Positions 24,285 through 36,127 of a DNA stretch of 64,000 bases are shown piece by piece; within the stretch, counting starts at the first letter, position 1, and each line of letters starts with the position of its first letter. The stretch comes from Corella eumyota (taxonomy: Eukaryota; Chordata; Ascidiacea; Phlebobranchia; Corellidae). The notes beneath the pieces are model-generated. The model was given only the letters and a program-made list of their open reading frames with translations. It did no database searches and was not told the origin of the DNA. The stretch lies in assembly GCA_963082875.1 (NCBI GenBank), contig OY720098.1:992001-1056000 (forward strand), given 5' to 3'. A program made the position numbers and the translations under genes.

Positions 24285-27200
24285 ATGAGTTTAGGATTTT
24301 ATGGTGGATTCCCTGGACCCCCTGACAACAATGAACAACAAAGTGAGGTGGGAATATTTAATACATTTTAAAACATTTTAGTGTAGTGGTTTGACATTGG
24401 GTTGTATCATAAGGTTTTTGGTTCAATCTCCACTGATCTTTTCGTATATATCTTTATCCTTGATGTGAAAAGGTCGAATGCGCGACTTAAACTTAGAGTA
24501 ACATCAGTTACTTCGACCCAGTCTTAAGTTGCCTGTGGCAGTTTGGGATATTATAGAGACTATAATTGCCCGATAATTTAGCTGCTGATTTAGTGCTGGC
24601 TCAGCAGGAGTTCATACCGTTAATAGCGCAAAGTTAGACTATGTTTAGATTGTTAAGTTGATCTTCTTACATCAAGGATAAAAAATACTGAAAATTAAAT
24701 TTTATTTTTTTAGAGTAATGAAGTTAATCAAAACATTCAGTCCAACTTAAACCCAAGTGCCAGTATTTTTAATCATGATGTAGGTTTCTACCCAGCTTCT
24801 AATCATTCTGGTAAACTTTTTCTAATTTTTACATTTCACAAATTTATAACAATACAACTTTATTTTTTGTTTAGAAAAACTGTAAAAGTAGCATTTAAAA
24901 AATATTTTGTAGTTAAAATTGATATTTACTATACAACATTTACCATTAAATAAATTCTTTCTTTTATCTTTTTTCAGGACTGAGATACCCTGGTCCCCAG
25001 TTCAATTCCCACCACCTGCAAACTAATGCTTTTTATTATGAACAACCTTATTTTAACCAAGTTTATGAACAGCCTTATTTACAAGGTGAGCATTTAAAAA
25101 ATTTATTTTGGTGTTATGGCCTTTTCACATGACAAGGTAATGTTGCGTTGCATTGCGTTACGTAACTTTACGAGTTCTAGGGATTTCTTTTTAAAATTTT
25201 AATAAACAAAACTTAATAAAAGTATATCGCTTACGAGTCTTACGTAACTTACGCCAACTTTCGTCTGTGTAAACGGCTCTGTTTATTTTAAATGGTTGCC
25301 AAATCTTACATTAAGTTGCATTGTGTACGCCGTGTGAACCGGTTTTTAAAATAGTGTTTAGGGTGTGATTATAAATAAAAAAGACAATTTTATTCTTGTT
25401 TAACTTATTGAAAAATAACATCTTGGTGCATGGTGTATAAATTAAGAATTGACTTTAAAAAATAAAGTTCTGAGTTTGACCCCCACTGCTTTAATGCTGT
25501 ATCATCTCTAGAGTAAGGTAATGTCACAATAAAAACTTTCTAAAGACAATCAATATATTATTCTAAAGCTCTCATGAATAAATGATATTCCAAACCACGA
25601 AAAGTGACCTCGAAACTGGGTCTTTTTATGTTAAATGATTAAATTTTATATTTAAGGTAATTTGCCAGCTTTTGCCCCACCCAATATGAACCAAGGGACT
25701 TCCCCTTTTTACCCGAACACAACAATCAACCCACAATCCCAAGCGCAGATGCTTTTTGAGCAAAATGATAATATTTCTTCAGCAAACGGGTAGGTTTTAA
25801 TGTTCAGTTTATTTTTGTGTTATGTTTTATTAGGAAAAACCTGGGTTTACGGCATTATTTTAAAGTTATAATTGTTTTATAATTACATTTGTCACTTTTG
25901 GATGTTTCAAACCTAATGTTTTAAAAAATGCAATAATATTGTTTTTGACTTAAAAAAAAATTGTTTTAAAGTGTTATATTAGAGAGTTTTGTAATTATGT
26001 GAGTGATGTATATAGCACGTTAGTATGGTTGACACTGAATCATAAAATGGCTTTAAAACCTTTAAAAAATGTCTGTGGTACTTACAATTTAATTTTCAAA
26101 AATACTGGAAAATAATTAACATAAAAAACGAGGTTACCATATTTTTTGTGTGACGTAGAAAGTACTAAGTAGCGTAGTGAATGTATACAAGCTAGTACTT
26201 TCTACGTCATCACAAACAGGGCTTTCCTTTTCTTTTAATTCAATGTATTTTGTTATAAGTTGTCAAATACAAAATATAGGTGGAAATATTTAAAGTTAAA
26301 ATCATTTTTGTGTTCATTGACACCAACTTTATTAATGTTTGAGTATAAAAATATCGCTAATATATGACTTTAAATAACCAAAAATTATTAAAAGATTATT
26401 ATTGGATTTGATACCAAGTTAAATGATTTATTATTAAACTTCACTTTATTATTGAAAAAGAAACTAAATTAATCAATTTAATGAAATCCTAATCTAACAA
26501 AAGGTAAATTACCTAATTGTAAAAACATTGAAATTTCAAAAGGTTGTGCAATCCTGTTATGCTTGAGTTAGTTTACTTGTTAAACAAATATAAATTATAC
26601 TTAAGTGTGTTTAGTTGGCCGAGTGTACATTTTGTTTACCTACTATTCTATTTTTAAAGTAAAAGGGTTTAGTATATGAAAGTTAATTTATTTTAATTAA
26701 TTTTGTTTAATTTTTATTAACAGAGTTTTTTTAATTTAAAAATTCAGCCTAAGGCATTATGTAAAGTTAGGTTTTATAAAAAGGTAAATAATTAAATATT
26801 AAAAGTAATAAGCTTGTTTGTTTTATTTTTAAAAAGTTGGTTTTAGTATAATTTGGTTAATTTTTATATTTTTCACAATTTTTATTACGGTATTATTTTT
26901 TTAATTTATTTTATTTTTTATTTAGTAAATCTCGGAGGTTTAGTCGCCAAAGAACGAACAACAATCCAGTCTCAAACATCTCCTCCTTAGGAGCAAAAGT
27001 GGGAGGAAAAGAGGAGGACAAAGGGAGCTCGTCATCCATGAACGAACAACAAAATGTAAGCTCTACTGACATCAATTACAACAACAGTTTAAATAATATC
27101 ATTACCAACATGATTAAAGAATACAGAAAATTACCAAACCAATTTGATGGTTTATAACTCGTCAATATTACTTTGTATACATGGCATTATAATTTATTTA

Positions 27201-30200
27201 TGGCATAGTGTAGTGGTTAAAACACTTGGCTTTACAACAAAAGGTTACGTGTTTAATCCCAACTGTTTCCATGCTGCTAAACAGAACAAACTCTTGCCAA
27301 GCCAAAGCCAATTTGCAGTTTTATCATATAGAAAAGAGTAACAAATATTATAACAAATTTTTTGCCTAAATCAAATTTAATTTTTTACAGCGTCCAATTC
27401 GATTCAGTCATCAACGAGAAACAAAAAAAGGTAAAAATTGTTAAAAAACTTATTGAACAATAATCGATTATCTAAATTTTTCTCTAAAATGTTTTATCTA
27501 ATTTGTACTAATTAATTTTGTTTAAAAATTTTTAATTTTTTTATATATTTAGTTCATTCTGAAAAAAAGAAATCAAAATCTCAAAATTCCTCAAAAACTA
27601 AAAAAGAAGAAAGTGAAAAGGTAATTAATAAATTGTTTATTTTGTTTATTAAAAAACTTGACTAAAATTATGCTGTTTTAATTCATTTTATTAATTTACA
27701 TCATCATCATGGTATAGTAGTTAGAACATAAAAAAAAAACAATTAGCAGCTTAATTATCAAGCAGTTACAATTAATAATATCCCAAACTGACAAAGTCAA
27801 CTTGAGACTAAAACTGGGTAACTTGTGTTACTCAATGTTTGGGTCTTAAAGTTGACTTTCCCACATCGAGGATAAATAAATATAAAAAATTACAAATTTA
27901 TTAAATTTTTTGTTTAGTTATCAAACGACATGAAGGACTTAAACCTAAAAGAAGGTAAAAAAATCAAATTTTTAATTGAGAAAAATTAACAATTTACATA
28001 AAAAAACTATTTTGTGTTCAGGCAAGAAATCAAAAAAGAAGACAACAAAATTACCAAAGCACGATGGAAATCAAGCAAGTAAGTACTTTAAAGTATCTAC
28101 TTTAAATAAATTGTGAATATATAATAAATTGTGGGTATAATTACATTTGTGATTTCCATTTTGTTTGTACTATATATATATATATATATAAAAGTTTTGG
28201 ATTATTTGTACTTTCTGGTTTTCAAAAAAACTCTTGTACTTTGCGGTCCTAGCTAGTTCTTTAGCTAATTTTTTTACGCACTTAACTAGCCTAGCTATTT
28301 TTTTCCTGATATTTTACCGTCCTTGCTGATTCTGTTAGGTACAATGGATCCCAATTTTTTGTTGGCTATATTGTTTAAAAAAAACTCTGTTAATTAGTTT
28401 AGTTTATTAATAAATTTTTTTTAATAAAATGTGAAATTTTTTAAAACTTATTAATTTAATTTAATTTCGTCCCAGGTTTGTTGCTGGAACAACTTACAGA
28501 TGGAACATACGAGTGTATGGTGTGTTGTGATCCCATCAAGCAATCCCAAGCTGTGTGGAATTGTCCGACTTGTTACAACTTATTCCACATGGGATGTATT
28601 AAGAAATGGGCAAGGTCACCAGCAGCCAAGATTGAAGGTCATTTGACTTTTTCATTTTTTTAAAAAATTTTTTTGATTTTTTGTAATTTTTTTTATAAGA
28701 ATTTTAAAAATGTTTAAGTAACGTAAATTGAGGTAAGTTTTAAATTTGTCTTAAAAAATTACCAACTTTAAAGTCAAAAATTAAATAAACAATAATAAAG
28801 TCAGAAAAATAATCTGTTTAAAAATAGAGTTAAAATAAGATGTGAAACTAAAAACTTAGATTTTTACAAAGTTTTCTAAAAACAAATTAGAAAAATAATA
28901 CATTGTTCTTTATGTCAGAAAGTTAATTAGAATTAATTAACTGATTTTAATTAATTATTTAATTATATTTCAGGTGCTGGTTGGAGATGTCCTGGATGCC
29001 AGAATGTTTCCCAAAAAGTCCCTTCCTCCTACCTCTGCTTCTGTGGACAACAGAGAGACCCCTTGTGGAGAAAAGGGGAAATGCCGCACTCGTGTGGCGA
29101 GGTTTGTGGTAAACAACGTAAGGAGAATAAAGATTGCAACCATCCATGTAACATGTAAGTTTTATAAAAAAATTATTTTTTGGTTTAAAGGTGTATATAT
29201 AATAGCGCTTAGTAGAAGATATATAGGTGTATGTCCAATTTATAAGCCAACAAAATAAAAAAAAAATACAAGTTAAGAGTTGCAATCATGTTATGACAAT
29301 TTAAATGCTGACCGTAGGGCTGGTTTTCAACTAGTATATTTGAATTAAATTGTTTTTTTTTAAATGGGACAAATTTTATCGTAAAGCAACTTAATTTACA
29401 CTTTAAAATAAATAAAATTTTAATTTTGGGATATTTCATATAAATTAAAAGACTAAATTTTTAGATTTTGTAAATTTGCAGTAACACTTTTTTATTTTAT
29501 AGTAAGATTTATCAAAAATATATAAAAAATATATATATAACAAAAATAATTTGATTTTTAAGAATTTGAGTCGAAAAATTAAAATTTAAAAACAGAAAAA
29601 ATTTTAAATTTTTTAAAAGTTTGTGCCATCCCGGACCGTGTCCTCACTGTCCTGCTATGATCAATAAGAAATGTCGATGTTTAAAAACAACTTCACGAGT
29701 TCGATGCAGTCAACAAAATGCATTGAAGTGCAACCAACCTTGTGGAAAGTTGTTGAATTGTGGGGTTCATGTTTGTGAGGAGGTTTGCCATACTGGGAGA
29801 TGTGAGAGTTGTATTGTCAGCTTGGACCAAGGTGGGTAAAATAAATTTAAATTGAGCACCACAAAGAAAATTAATTTTTGTATGCAATAAATGTTTTATC
29901 AGCACTATTTTAAAACATATAATGTTGTATTTGGAAAAGATATCCATTTTAACATGCATGTTATCCAACGTAATATGGCACTTTTTTTAGGATGCTAATT
30001 TAAAATTAGTGGAGTTTTGTTAGTTGGGCTTTTTCATGCAAATTTTGTTGTTTTTGATTGTAAGGATTTTTTAAAGTGTTTTATTTTATTTTTTTTGGAG
30101 TAAATCAAGGTTAATCTTATTTGAAAAATGCAAGTAAAAACCCCAAACTAAATATGCAAATTCTGTTTTAAATATTCACTTTTTTACCAGTTTATCAACT

Positions 30201-33200
30201 TTTTTTTGAAATTTTTAAATAAAACAAAAATATGACGATTCTTGTAACCAGTTTTATACAGTTAAATGATGCCATAACCGAGTACTCGGACTCGGCCGAG
30301 TATCGCGACAAAATACTCGGGCTCGTTGAATCCGAATAATTTGGATTTCAGCCCATCCCTAATTTTTACCTTTTTTTATCATTTTTTTAGAAATCTTTTT
30401 TGTCACTAGTAAAATTTACAATTTATATTTTTTTCAGTTTGTTTTTGTACAAAGAATAAGAGGACAATCATCTGTGGATCAGAAGACCATAAATATTCAA
30501 CTAAAACTGAAGACAATATTGGATCATATTCTTGTGCTAATGTTTGTGATAAGTACGTAAAACTTTCAACTTGTTTTAATTTTTGTTTTTTAACTAATTT
30601 TGATTAAATTTTTAATTTAATAATTTTGTTAAAACCAATAATATATTAACTTGATGTATGTTTTGTCTATTTGTCAGTTTAAATACTTTTACATTGAACT
30701 TAAAATGATTTTTAATTGTATTTAAAATATTTTAAAGACTTTTAAATTGTGGAATTCACAACTGCGAACAAAATTGTCATTCTGGCGATTGTTCCACCTG
30801 CTCTTTACTGCCACAAGTGGTGGATTGTTGTCCATGTGGGAAAACAAAGTTGGTCGATATTTATTTGTCGAACAGTGAAGCAGTCAAGCGTGAAAAGTGT
30901 TCGGATCCAATTCCTACCTGCGAAAAGGTAAAGAATAAAATAAAATTTACAAAAAAAAAAAAAATATTTTTTTAAATATTTTTTAGATTTGTGAGAAAGA
31001 ATTATCTTGTGGAGGTGATGAAAAACATTTTTGTTCCCTCCCCTGTCATTCTGGTGTGTGCAACCCCTGTAAGGATAAAGAAAGTGTTGTTATTTGCAGG
31101 TAGGGGGGGGGGGGAATATGTTATGTGTATATGTTATGTCTAGTTAAAAAAATCTGGCAATTTGTGGTGTGCAAATAAATTATTCTGGGTATATAGAAGT
31201 TGCAACCATATAACAAAAAGCAATTTAATAAATGGCCAAGCAAATAAAAATGCAGCCGGTGGAAATTTATCTAGTTAACATAAAAATTACTAAACCCAGT
31301 TTTTTAAAATAAATAAATTGTTTGCAGATGTGGAAAATCCGACAAGGAAGTCTCATGTGGTGAATATGTTGCGATGAAATCTTATATTTGTGATCGTCGA
31401 TGTAATAAAAAGAGAAAATGTGGAAGACATAAGTGCGGGCAAACCTGTTGCACTGTTAGTAATTTAAACTAAAACCTGTTTTATTTTAAAAAGTTTTTAG
31501 AAATAATTTTAAATAAATTATTGAGTCTAATTAGACTAACAGTGTGGTGTAGTGGTCAAAACACCTGTTACACTACATGAGGTCCTGGGTTCGATTCCAG
31601 TAATCTCATGCTATAGTGCCCTTGAGTAAGACGTTATAAATGTTATAAACTCCCACTGAGCCAACACTTTATAAGGAGTAATTTTTAATAATCCAAACTG
31701 GCATAGAAAACTCGAGACTGGGTCGGAGTAATTATTGTTACTCCATTTTTGTCGTGAAGTTGACCTTCCCACATTGAGAATAAAGAAAAAAATATTAATA
31801 TTACAACTCATCATAATAGAAATTAAATTTTTTTGTAGAACACTGAACATTTGTGCACCCAAATTTGTGGTCGAAAATTGACATGTGGCAAACATCGATG
31901 TGACGACACATGCCATCGTGGCACGTGCCACACTTGCTATGACGTCAGTTTTGACGAGCTGAGATGTTATTGCGAGGATAAAGTAATTTATCCTCCAGTA
32001 CAATGTGGAACAAGGCCACCAGAGTGCGGTAGAGAGTGCACAAGGTTACATTCTTGTAATCATCAGAGTAAGTTTCAGTTATTAAAACTCAATTTTTTAA
32101 TTTTTATTAAATTAAATAAAACTAAAATACATTTTCCTTATTTGGCTTCGAAATCTGGTTAAATTCTTAGTAGTTATTTGGTTTTAAATTTTAAATTAAC
32201 AACATTAGTTTTTAGCAATTATTTTGTGATATGACGGTAAAAATAGTCAATAAATCAGTTTGTTAAAAAGAATATTTATATAAGATTTAAATTAATTCAA
32301 AAGGGCAAAGGGATTTGTAGAAAATTAAAAAGGAGAAATGATTGTGAGATTTTGTGTTAAGTAATGGCATCAGACTTAATTTTAATTGCAAATAAGGCCA
32401 ACATGCTTGTGCAGCGATTGTTATTAAATTTACACACAGCAAATTTATTAAATATTGATTTAATTTCAGTCCGGCACACTTGCCACACAGAAGAACATTG
32501 TCCTCCCTGCGTTGAACTTGTTAAAAAACCTTGCAACTGTGGAAAGCAGACACGTGGCAGCATTATGTGCCATATTGACAATGTTTCATGTGGCGCGCCA
32601 TGCAATAAAACCTTGGCATGTGGCCACAAGTGTCTTAAGATCTGTCACAAGTAAGTCATGTCTTCTGTTTTAGGTCTTAATTTCGTCATATCTGCTGGTT
32701 TTGTCACAAATTAGTTTTAAGTTTTTATTCTTTAGTTTAAGTTTTCATCACAATTTTATCATAACTTTTGTTTGCTACAAATTCGTTATTACCCCTGTTT
32801 TCACTACTATACCTTGTTGTGAAAATTACTGTTTCTGCAGAGGTCAGTGCTTAGAAGAGAATGAAAAATGTCAACAACCTTGTTCGATTATGAGGTCAGA
32901 ATGCATTCATCCTTGTTCTAATCCGTGTCATCAATCAGAAAGTTGTCCAAACAGCAAGTGTAGAGCTATGGTAGGTACTTTTATTTCTGGGGAGGTAATT
33001 TTTCGGTGGGTAGGTACTTTTATCTGTGGGTGGGTACTTCTATGAGACACTAAGTGTTAAGGTAGGCACTTTTATCTACAGTACTAATATGAGACACAAA
33101 ATATATGGCAATGGTAGGCACCTTTTAAATGTGGGTAGGTACTTTTATCCAATGCAATTGTAAGTCACGGTAAAAACTTTTTTTGTGGTTAGACACTTTA

Positions 33201-34735
33201 ATATGGTATATATGTAATTCAATAGTTAAACCTTTCACCTGTGGAAAGGTACTTTTACAATATTCTAGTGCAAAGATAAATAATAAGTTGAATATATTGA
33301 TGCAGGTAACACTAAGATGTAGTTGTGGATTAAGAGAGAAACAGACGGAGTGTTCAAACTCCTCTAATTATGACAACACACTGATGTTAAGATCTAAGAA
33401 CCAAATCGATATCGGGAAGTTTTTACGACCTGGCACCAACAAAGGGTTGGTTATTAAAAATTTTGATCAATTATTAATTTTAAGGGTAAAATATTTTTTT
33501 ATTAATCTTTTAACTTATGCCAAAAATTTTTCTTCTTTTTTAGAGTGCTTCCTTGTACGGAAGAGTGCAGTGTTGCCGAGAGAAATAAAAGATTGGCGGA
33601 AGCACTGGACATCAAAGATCCAGATGAAAGAAATAAACATGTTTACTCCGAGTTTCTGCTCAACATTGCCAAGTAAGTTATAAATATGCCGCCAAAAAAG
33701 CTTCTAAAGCTTCTGAATAATATAAGATCCAACGTAAATTCTTTGTAAATTATTGATTTTACTTCTAGATCTGACCCAGCTTTTATACGAACAATTGAGA
33801 AAGAAATGTTGAACTTGGTGGAAAGTGTCAAGTGGATGGGACTTAACAAACAAACCCATTCTTTTCCATCTATGAAGAAGGATAAGAGACAGGTGGGATA
33901 GAAAAAAGAATTTAACTTGTGATGGGTGGGATATAATTGCCAAGGGTGGGACTAGTTTTGAGGAAATTCAGGGGGGTAAAATATAGGTGAGATAGAAAAA
34001 AGGGGGGTTTAATTTACAAGGGTCACGATATAGTTTGGAAAATTTTAAGAGGATACAAAGGGATAAAATACAAATGATTTTTTTTTTTCCATGTTTTTTG
34101 GTAAATTGTTTTTTTTTCACCAGGTAATTCACGAACTAGCCACAGCTTACAACTGCAAGTCCGACAGTCACGACGTGGAACCAAACCGGAATGTTATCGT
34201 CACGGCAACCAAGGGTGTGGCAACTGTGCCACAACCCCTACTCAGTGATGTCATCATGAAGGAGGTGACATCGTTAGCAGGGGGAAAATTAGGGAGTGAA
34301 AAAAAACCCAAGGGGTAATTTAAAGAAATCTTAACTTTAGTTTTATTTTGAAATTTTATTTTTTTAAATTTTTTATTTTTTAGACGACTTTTAAGTTCTA
34401 TAAGGTTGGTCTCCTACAGTTCATCAGGGAGTTCCCCACCAGGTAAACCCCCTTCCACAACTAAAACATCTTTTAATCAAAAAACAACACCGAGTTCCAC
34501 CCCAGTGACTTCATCGTCACACCTCAGTGACTCACAACCGACGAGCAGTTTATCCCCATTAGCGAAAAATTTTAAAATGCGACCGAGCGTAACACAAAAT
34601 GATGTTCCAGATAGTGGTTCTCGAAAATTATCCATGGAGAAGGGTAACCTAGCAACGGCATCCCATAATAAAAAAAGTGTTGTTAAGGAAAAAGCTGAAG
34701 ATAATGAAATAGATTATTTTGATATGACTGAATAA
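24285..34735 (+). CDS. NFX1: NFX1-type zinc finger regulator (RING, NF-X1 fingers, R3H)
   Basis: The model has 24 coding exons, 3309 bases, 1102 aa (human about 1120). Exons: 24285-24347, 24714-24810, 24978-25085, 25657-25789, 26926-27055, 27391-27430, 27553-27620, 27918-27954, 28022-28078, 28476-28637, 28974-29154, 29620-29831, 30438-30552, 30738-30927, 30987-31099, 31328-31454, 31839-32067, 32470-32650, 32841-32970, 33306-33445, 33544-33672, 33769-33892, 34124-34314, 34384-34735. Order: PAM2-like LNPSASIF (residues about 33-40), basic Lys-rich stretch, RING-type finger from about residue 257 ([27 protein letters not shown]), a run of NF-X1 Cys/His fingers (CGxHxC...CHxGxC) to about 830, then R3H ([21 protein letters not shown]) near 922-970. 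The ending EIDYFDMTE matches the human EPIIDYFDVQD-type tail. The family binds X-box promoters and, through PAM2, cytoplasmic poly(A)-binding protein. An acceptor at 24238 may be a 5'UTR or spliced-leader site. Confidence 0.95.
24378..24686. mobile_element. Nested SINEs in NFX1 intron 1
   Basis: A forward SINE head (24378-24438, GTGTAGTGGTTTGACA and GGTTCAATCTCCACTG) is interrupted by a reverse SINE body (24439-24630). The forward tail resumes at 24631-24686 (CTATGTTTAGATTG to CATCAAGGATAAAA). The older copy thus received a younger one in opposite orientation. Confidence 0.8.
25115..25342. mobile_element. Candidate small inverted-repeat element
   Basis: GGCCTTTTCACATGACAAGG at the left resembles the inverse of GTACGCCGTGTGAACCGG at the right. 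ACGTAAC/GTTACGT words are repeated inside. The ends are imperfect and no target duplication was confirmed. It lies in NFX1 intron 3. Confidence 0.4.
25424..25640 (+). mobile_element. tRNA-headed SINE, highly diverged
   Basis: Recognisable through GCATGGTGTATAAATTAAGA, GAGTTTGACCCCCACTGC and GACCTCGAAACTGGGTC. An old copy in NFX1 intron 3. Confidence 0.6.
25970..26369. mobile_element. TTAA-flanked MITE, copy 1
   Basis: Nearly the same 400-base sequence occurs at 53431-53835. Ends are AGTGTTATATTAG and an inverse AGTCATATATTAG, bracketed by TTAA. A perfect internal hairpin is formed by TGACGTAGAAAGTACT and AGTACTTTCTACGTCA around 26151-26211. There is no coding capacity. TTAA targeting is typical of piggyBac-type transposases, but the termini are not a standard piggyBac end, so the assignment is open. 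It lies in NFX1 intron 4. Confidence 0.8.
27201..27310 (+). mobile_element. SINE 5' fragment
   Basis: TGGCATAGTGTAGTGGTTAA and GTTTAATCCCAACTGTTTCC mark the tRNA-like head; the body is lost. It lies in an NFX1 intron. Confidence 0.65.
27706..27885 (+). mobile_element. SINE, internally deleted
   Basis: CATGGTATAGTAGTTAGAAC at the head, then AATATCCCAAACTGACAAAG and CCCACATCGAGGATAAAT at the tail. It lies in the NFX1 intron before exon 8. Confidence 0.7.
28167..28352. repeat. (TA)n microsatellite and possible foldback
   Basis: A TA dinucleotide run lies at about 28169-28190. Next to it, GGATTATTTGTACTTT at 28199 weakly mirrors AGGTACAATGGATCC at 28338, suggesting a decayed foldback element related to 4999-5107. 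It lies in NFX1 intron 9. Confidence 0.4.
31538..31792 (+). mobile_element. tRNA-headed SINE
   Basis: Well-kept head (GTGTGGTGTAGTGGTCAAAA, CCTGGGTTCGATTCCAGTAA) and tail (AACTCGAGACTGGGTCGGAG, CCCACATTGAGAATAAAG). It lies in the NFX1 intron before exon 17. Confidence 0.85.
32975..33245. repeat. Degenerate GTAGGTACTTTTAT repeat in NFX1 intron
   Basis: GGTAGGTACTTTTAT-like words with GTGGG spacers recur about seven times at uneven spacing and fill the intron between exons 19 and 20. A second, unrelated degenerate pair (GTGGGATAGAAAAAAG then GTGAGATAGAAAAAAGG) lies at 33893-34020 in the intron before exon 23. Confidence 0.55.
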
Positions 34736-35339
34736 GAAATTTCTTTAAAATTTGACTGCCATGAAATTGGATCCAATCCTTTAAGTTTGGGTTTAAGTTT
34801 ATTAAATTTTATTTTAAATTGAAAATTGGGTGTTTAAATAAATTAAAATTTGGTTTAAAATAATGTTTTATTTTCTTCTTTCAGCATCTTATAATAGATT
34901 GATATGGTAAAGTTAAACTAAATTGTAAATACATTTGCAATCTCTTTTATAAAACCTCTTTGAATTTAAGGTTGTTTAACAATAATCTATAATAACCAAT
35001 TTTATAGCATAAGTATACGTAAGCTAAAGCATCAAAATTTGAATTAAATCAAGTTAAACTTTTATAATGAATAAATTAAACTATTATAGTTAAACTAATA
35101 TAAATGAATTAAATCAAGTTAAACTATTATAATGTAACATAAAATGTTGGGTATTTGTAATTATGTAAACTTAATTTTGCTTGCAATTTCGTGATCTGTT
35201 AGTTTTGTAATTATGAATATAAGAATAAATACTTGTACTGGAAAATTACTAATAAAAACATTTTGGTTATAAGATATCTTATTTGTTCGACTAGAATATT
35301 TTGAAATGCTAAATATAGAAGCAGCGTTTCTAAATATAT
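34736..35339 (+). other. NFX1 3'UTR and AT-rich spacer
   Basis: An AATAAA at about 34837-34842 is the likely polyadenylation signal, about 100 bases after the stop. Beyond it the spacer repeats AATTAAATCAAGTTAAACT two or three times at 35040-35130. Nothing else is recognised before the satellite block. Confidence 0.5.
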
Positions 35340-36090
35340 CAAAAAATTTAACATTCCTTAGTTAAAGAGAAATTTTGTATTTTCACTATTGACCTATTTG
35401 AAGTCTTGTCAATAAGGCCAACCTACGCGGTTATGTGACGTCATTGCGTAAATAGATTTAAAAAATTTTTTTAAGTTTCAAATCAAAATTTGACTTTAAT
35501 ATAAGAACCGCAGTAGTTTAATAAACACATTTGTAAAATGTTTTTTTTAATATCAATATATAGAAAAGAAAGTTATTACATTTTAATTGAAAATGTGCGA
35601 AATTTTTAAACTTGATAATTTAAAAGAATCAAAATGTCTAAATAAACATTCAAGAAAAAACATTTCGCGAATATCTTTTTCAAAACAAAAGTTAGAACAA
35701 TTTTATATTTCGAGTATTGACCTATTTGAAACCTTATCAGCGTAAACTACGTGGGGTCGTTGGTGATATGCGATTGTGCACTAAAATTTGCTTTTTCCTC
35801 AAAGCAATACCAGTCGTTTTTGTTGATTACAACCTGAATTTATTCAAAAAGTTTTTGCAAAAATGTTTTTCAAAAGGTTATAAAAACACATTGCACTCAT
35901 AATTTATCGTTTTTACAACTTTAACAAAAAAAAACAAATATTTTTTTTGCAACTAGTGTGATCCTGACATTATATTATAGCAATTAAGCGGTATTAATCT
36001 ATTAGCTACGATAGCTCACCGGTAAGCTTTCCGTACTGTATTCTAGATACCTTAGGTTCTAATCCCGGCAAAGCTTCAATAAAAAAAATA
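35340..36090. repeat. Left inverted arm of satellite block
   Basis: The reverse complement of 44715-45195 aligns with 35540-36090 in one order: AATATATAGAAAAG, AATGTGCGAAATTT, CATTCAAGAAAAAACATTT, GTTGGTGATA-GCG, a poly-A zone, AGTGTGATC and the tRNA-like sequence. A second partial copy of the same unit lies further out (TATTGACCTATTTGAAG at 35389 and 35714, 325 bases apart). Divergence is substantial. The arm itself resembles satellite monomers in reverse orientation. Confidence 0.8.
36007..36078 (+). repeat. tRNA-like sequence in the left arm (not functional)
   Basis: TAGCTCACCGGTAAGC resembles an A box and D arm, and GGTTCTAATCCC a B box, at tRNA-like spacing. The acceptor and T stems do not pair, so this is a pseudo-tRNA. 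A related sequence faces it in the right arm. Confidence 0.6.
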
Positions 36091-36127
36091 TTTCTTTTTG
36101 AATCGAATTAGGTTAAAATCTACAAAA

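Noticed and set aside
28959-29285. Minus-strand frame of 108 codons
   Set aside because: Antisense to NFX1 exon 11 and its intron. The + strand zinc-finger reading is clear.
36007-36078. Functional tRNA gene
   Set aside because: A and B boxes are present but acceptor and T stems do not pair. The same holds for the opposite arm at 44737-44810.
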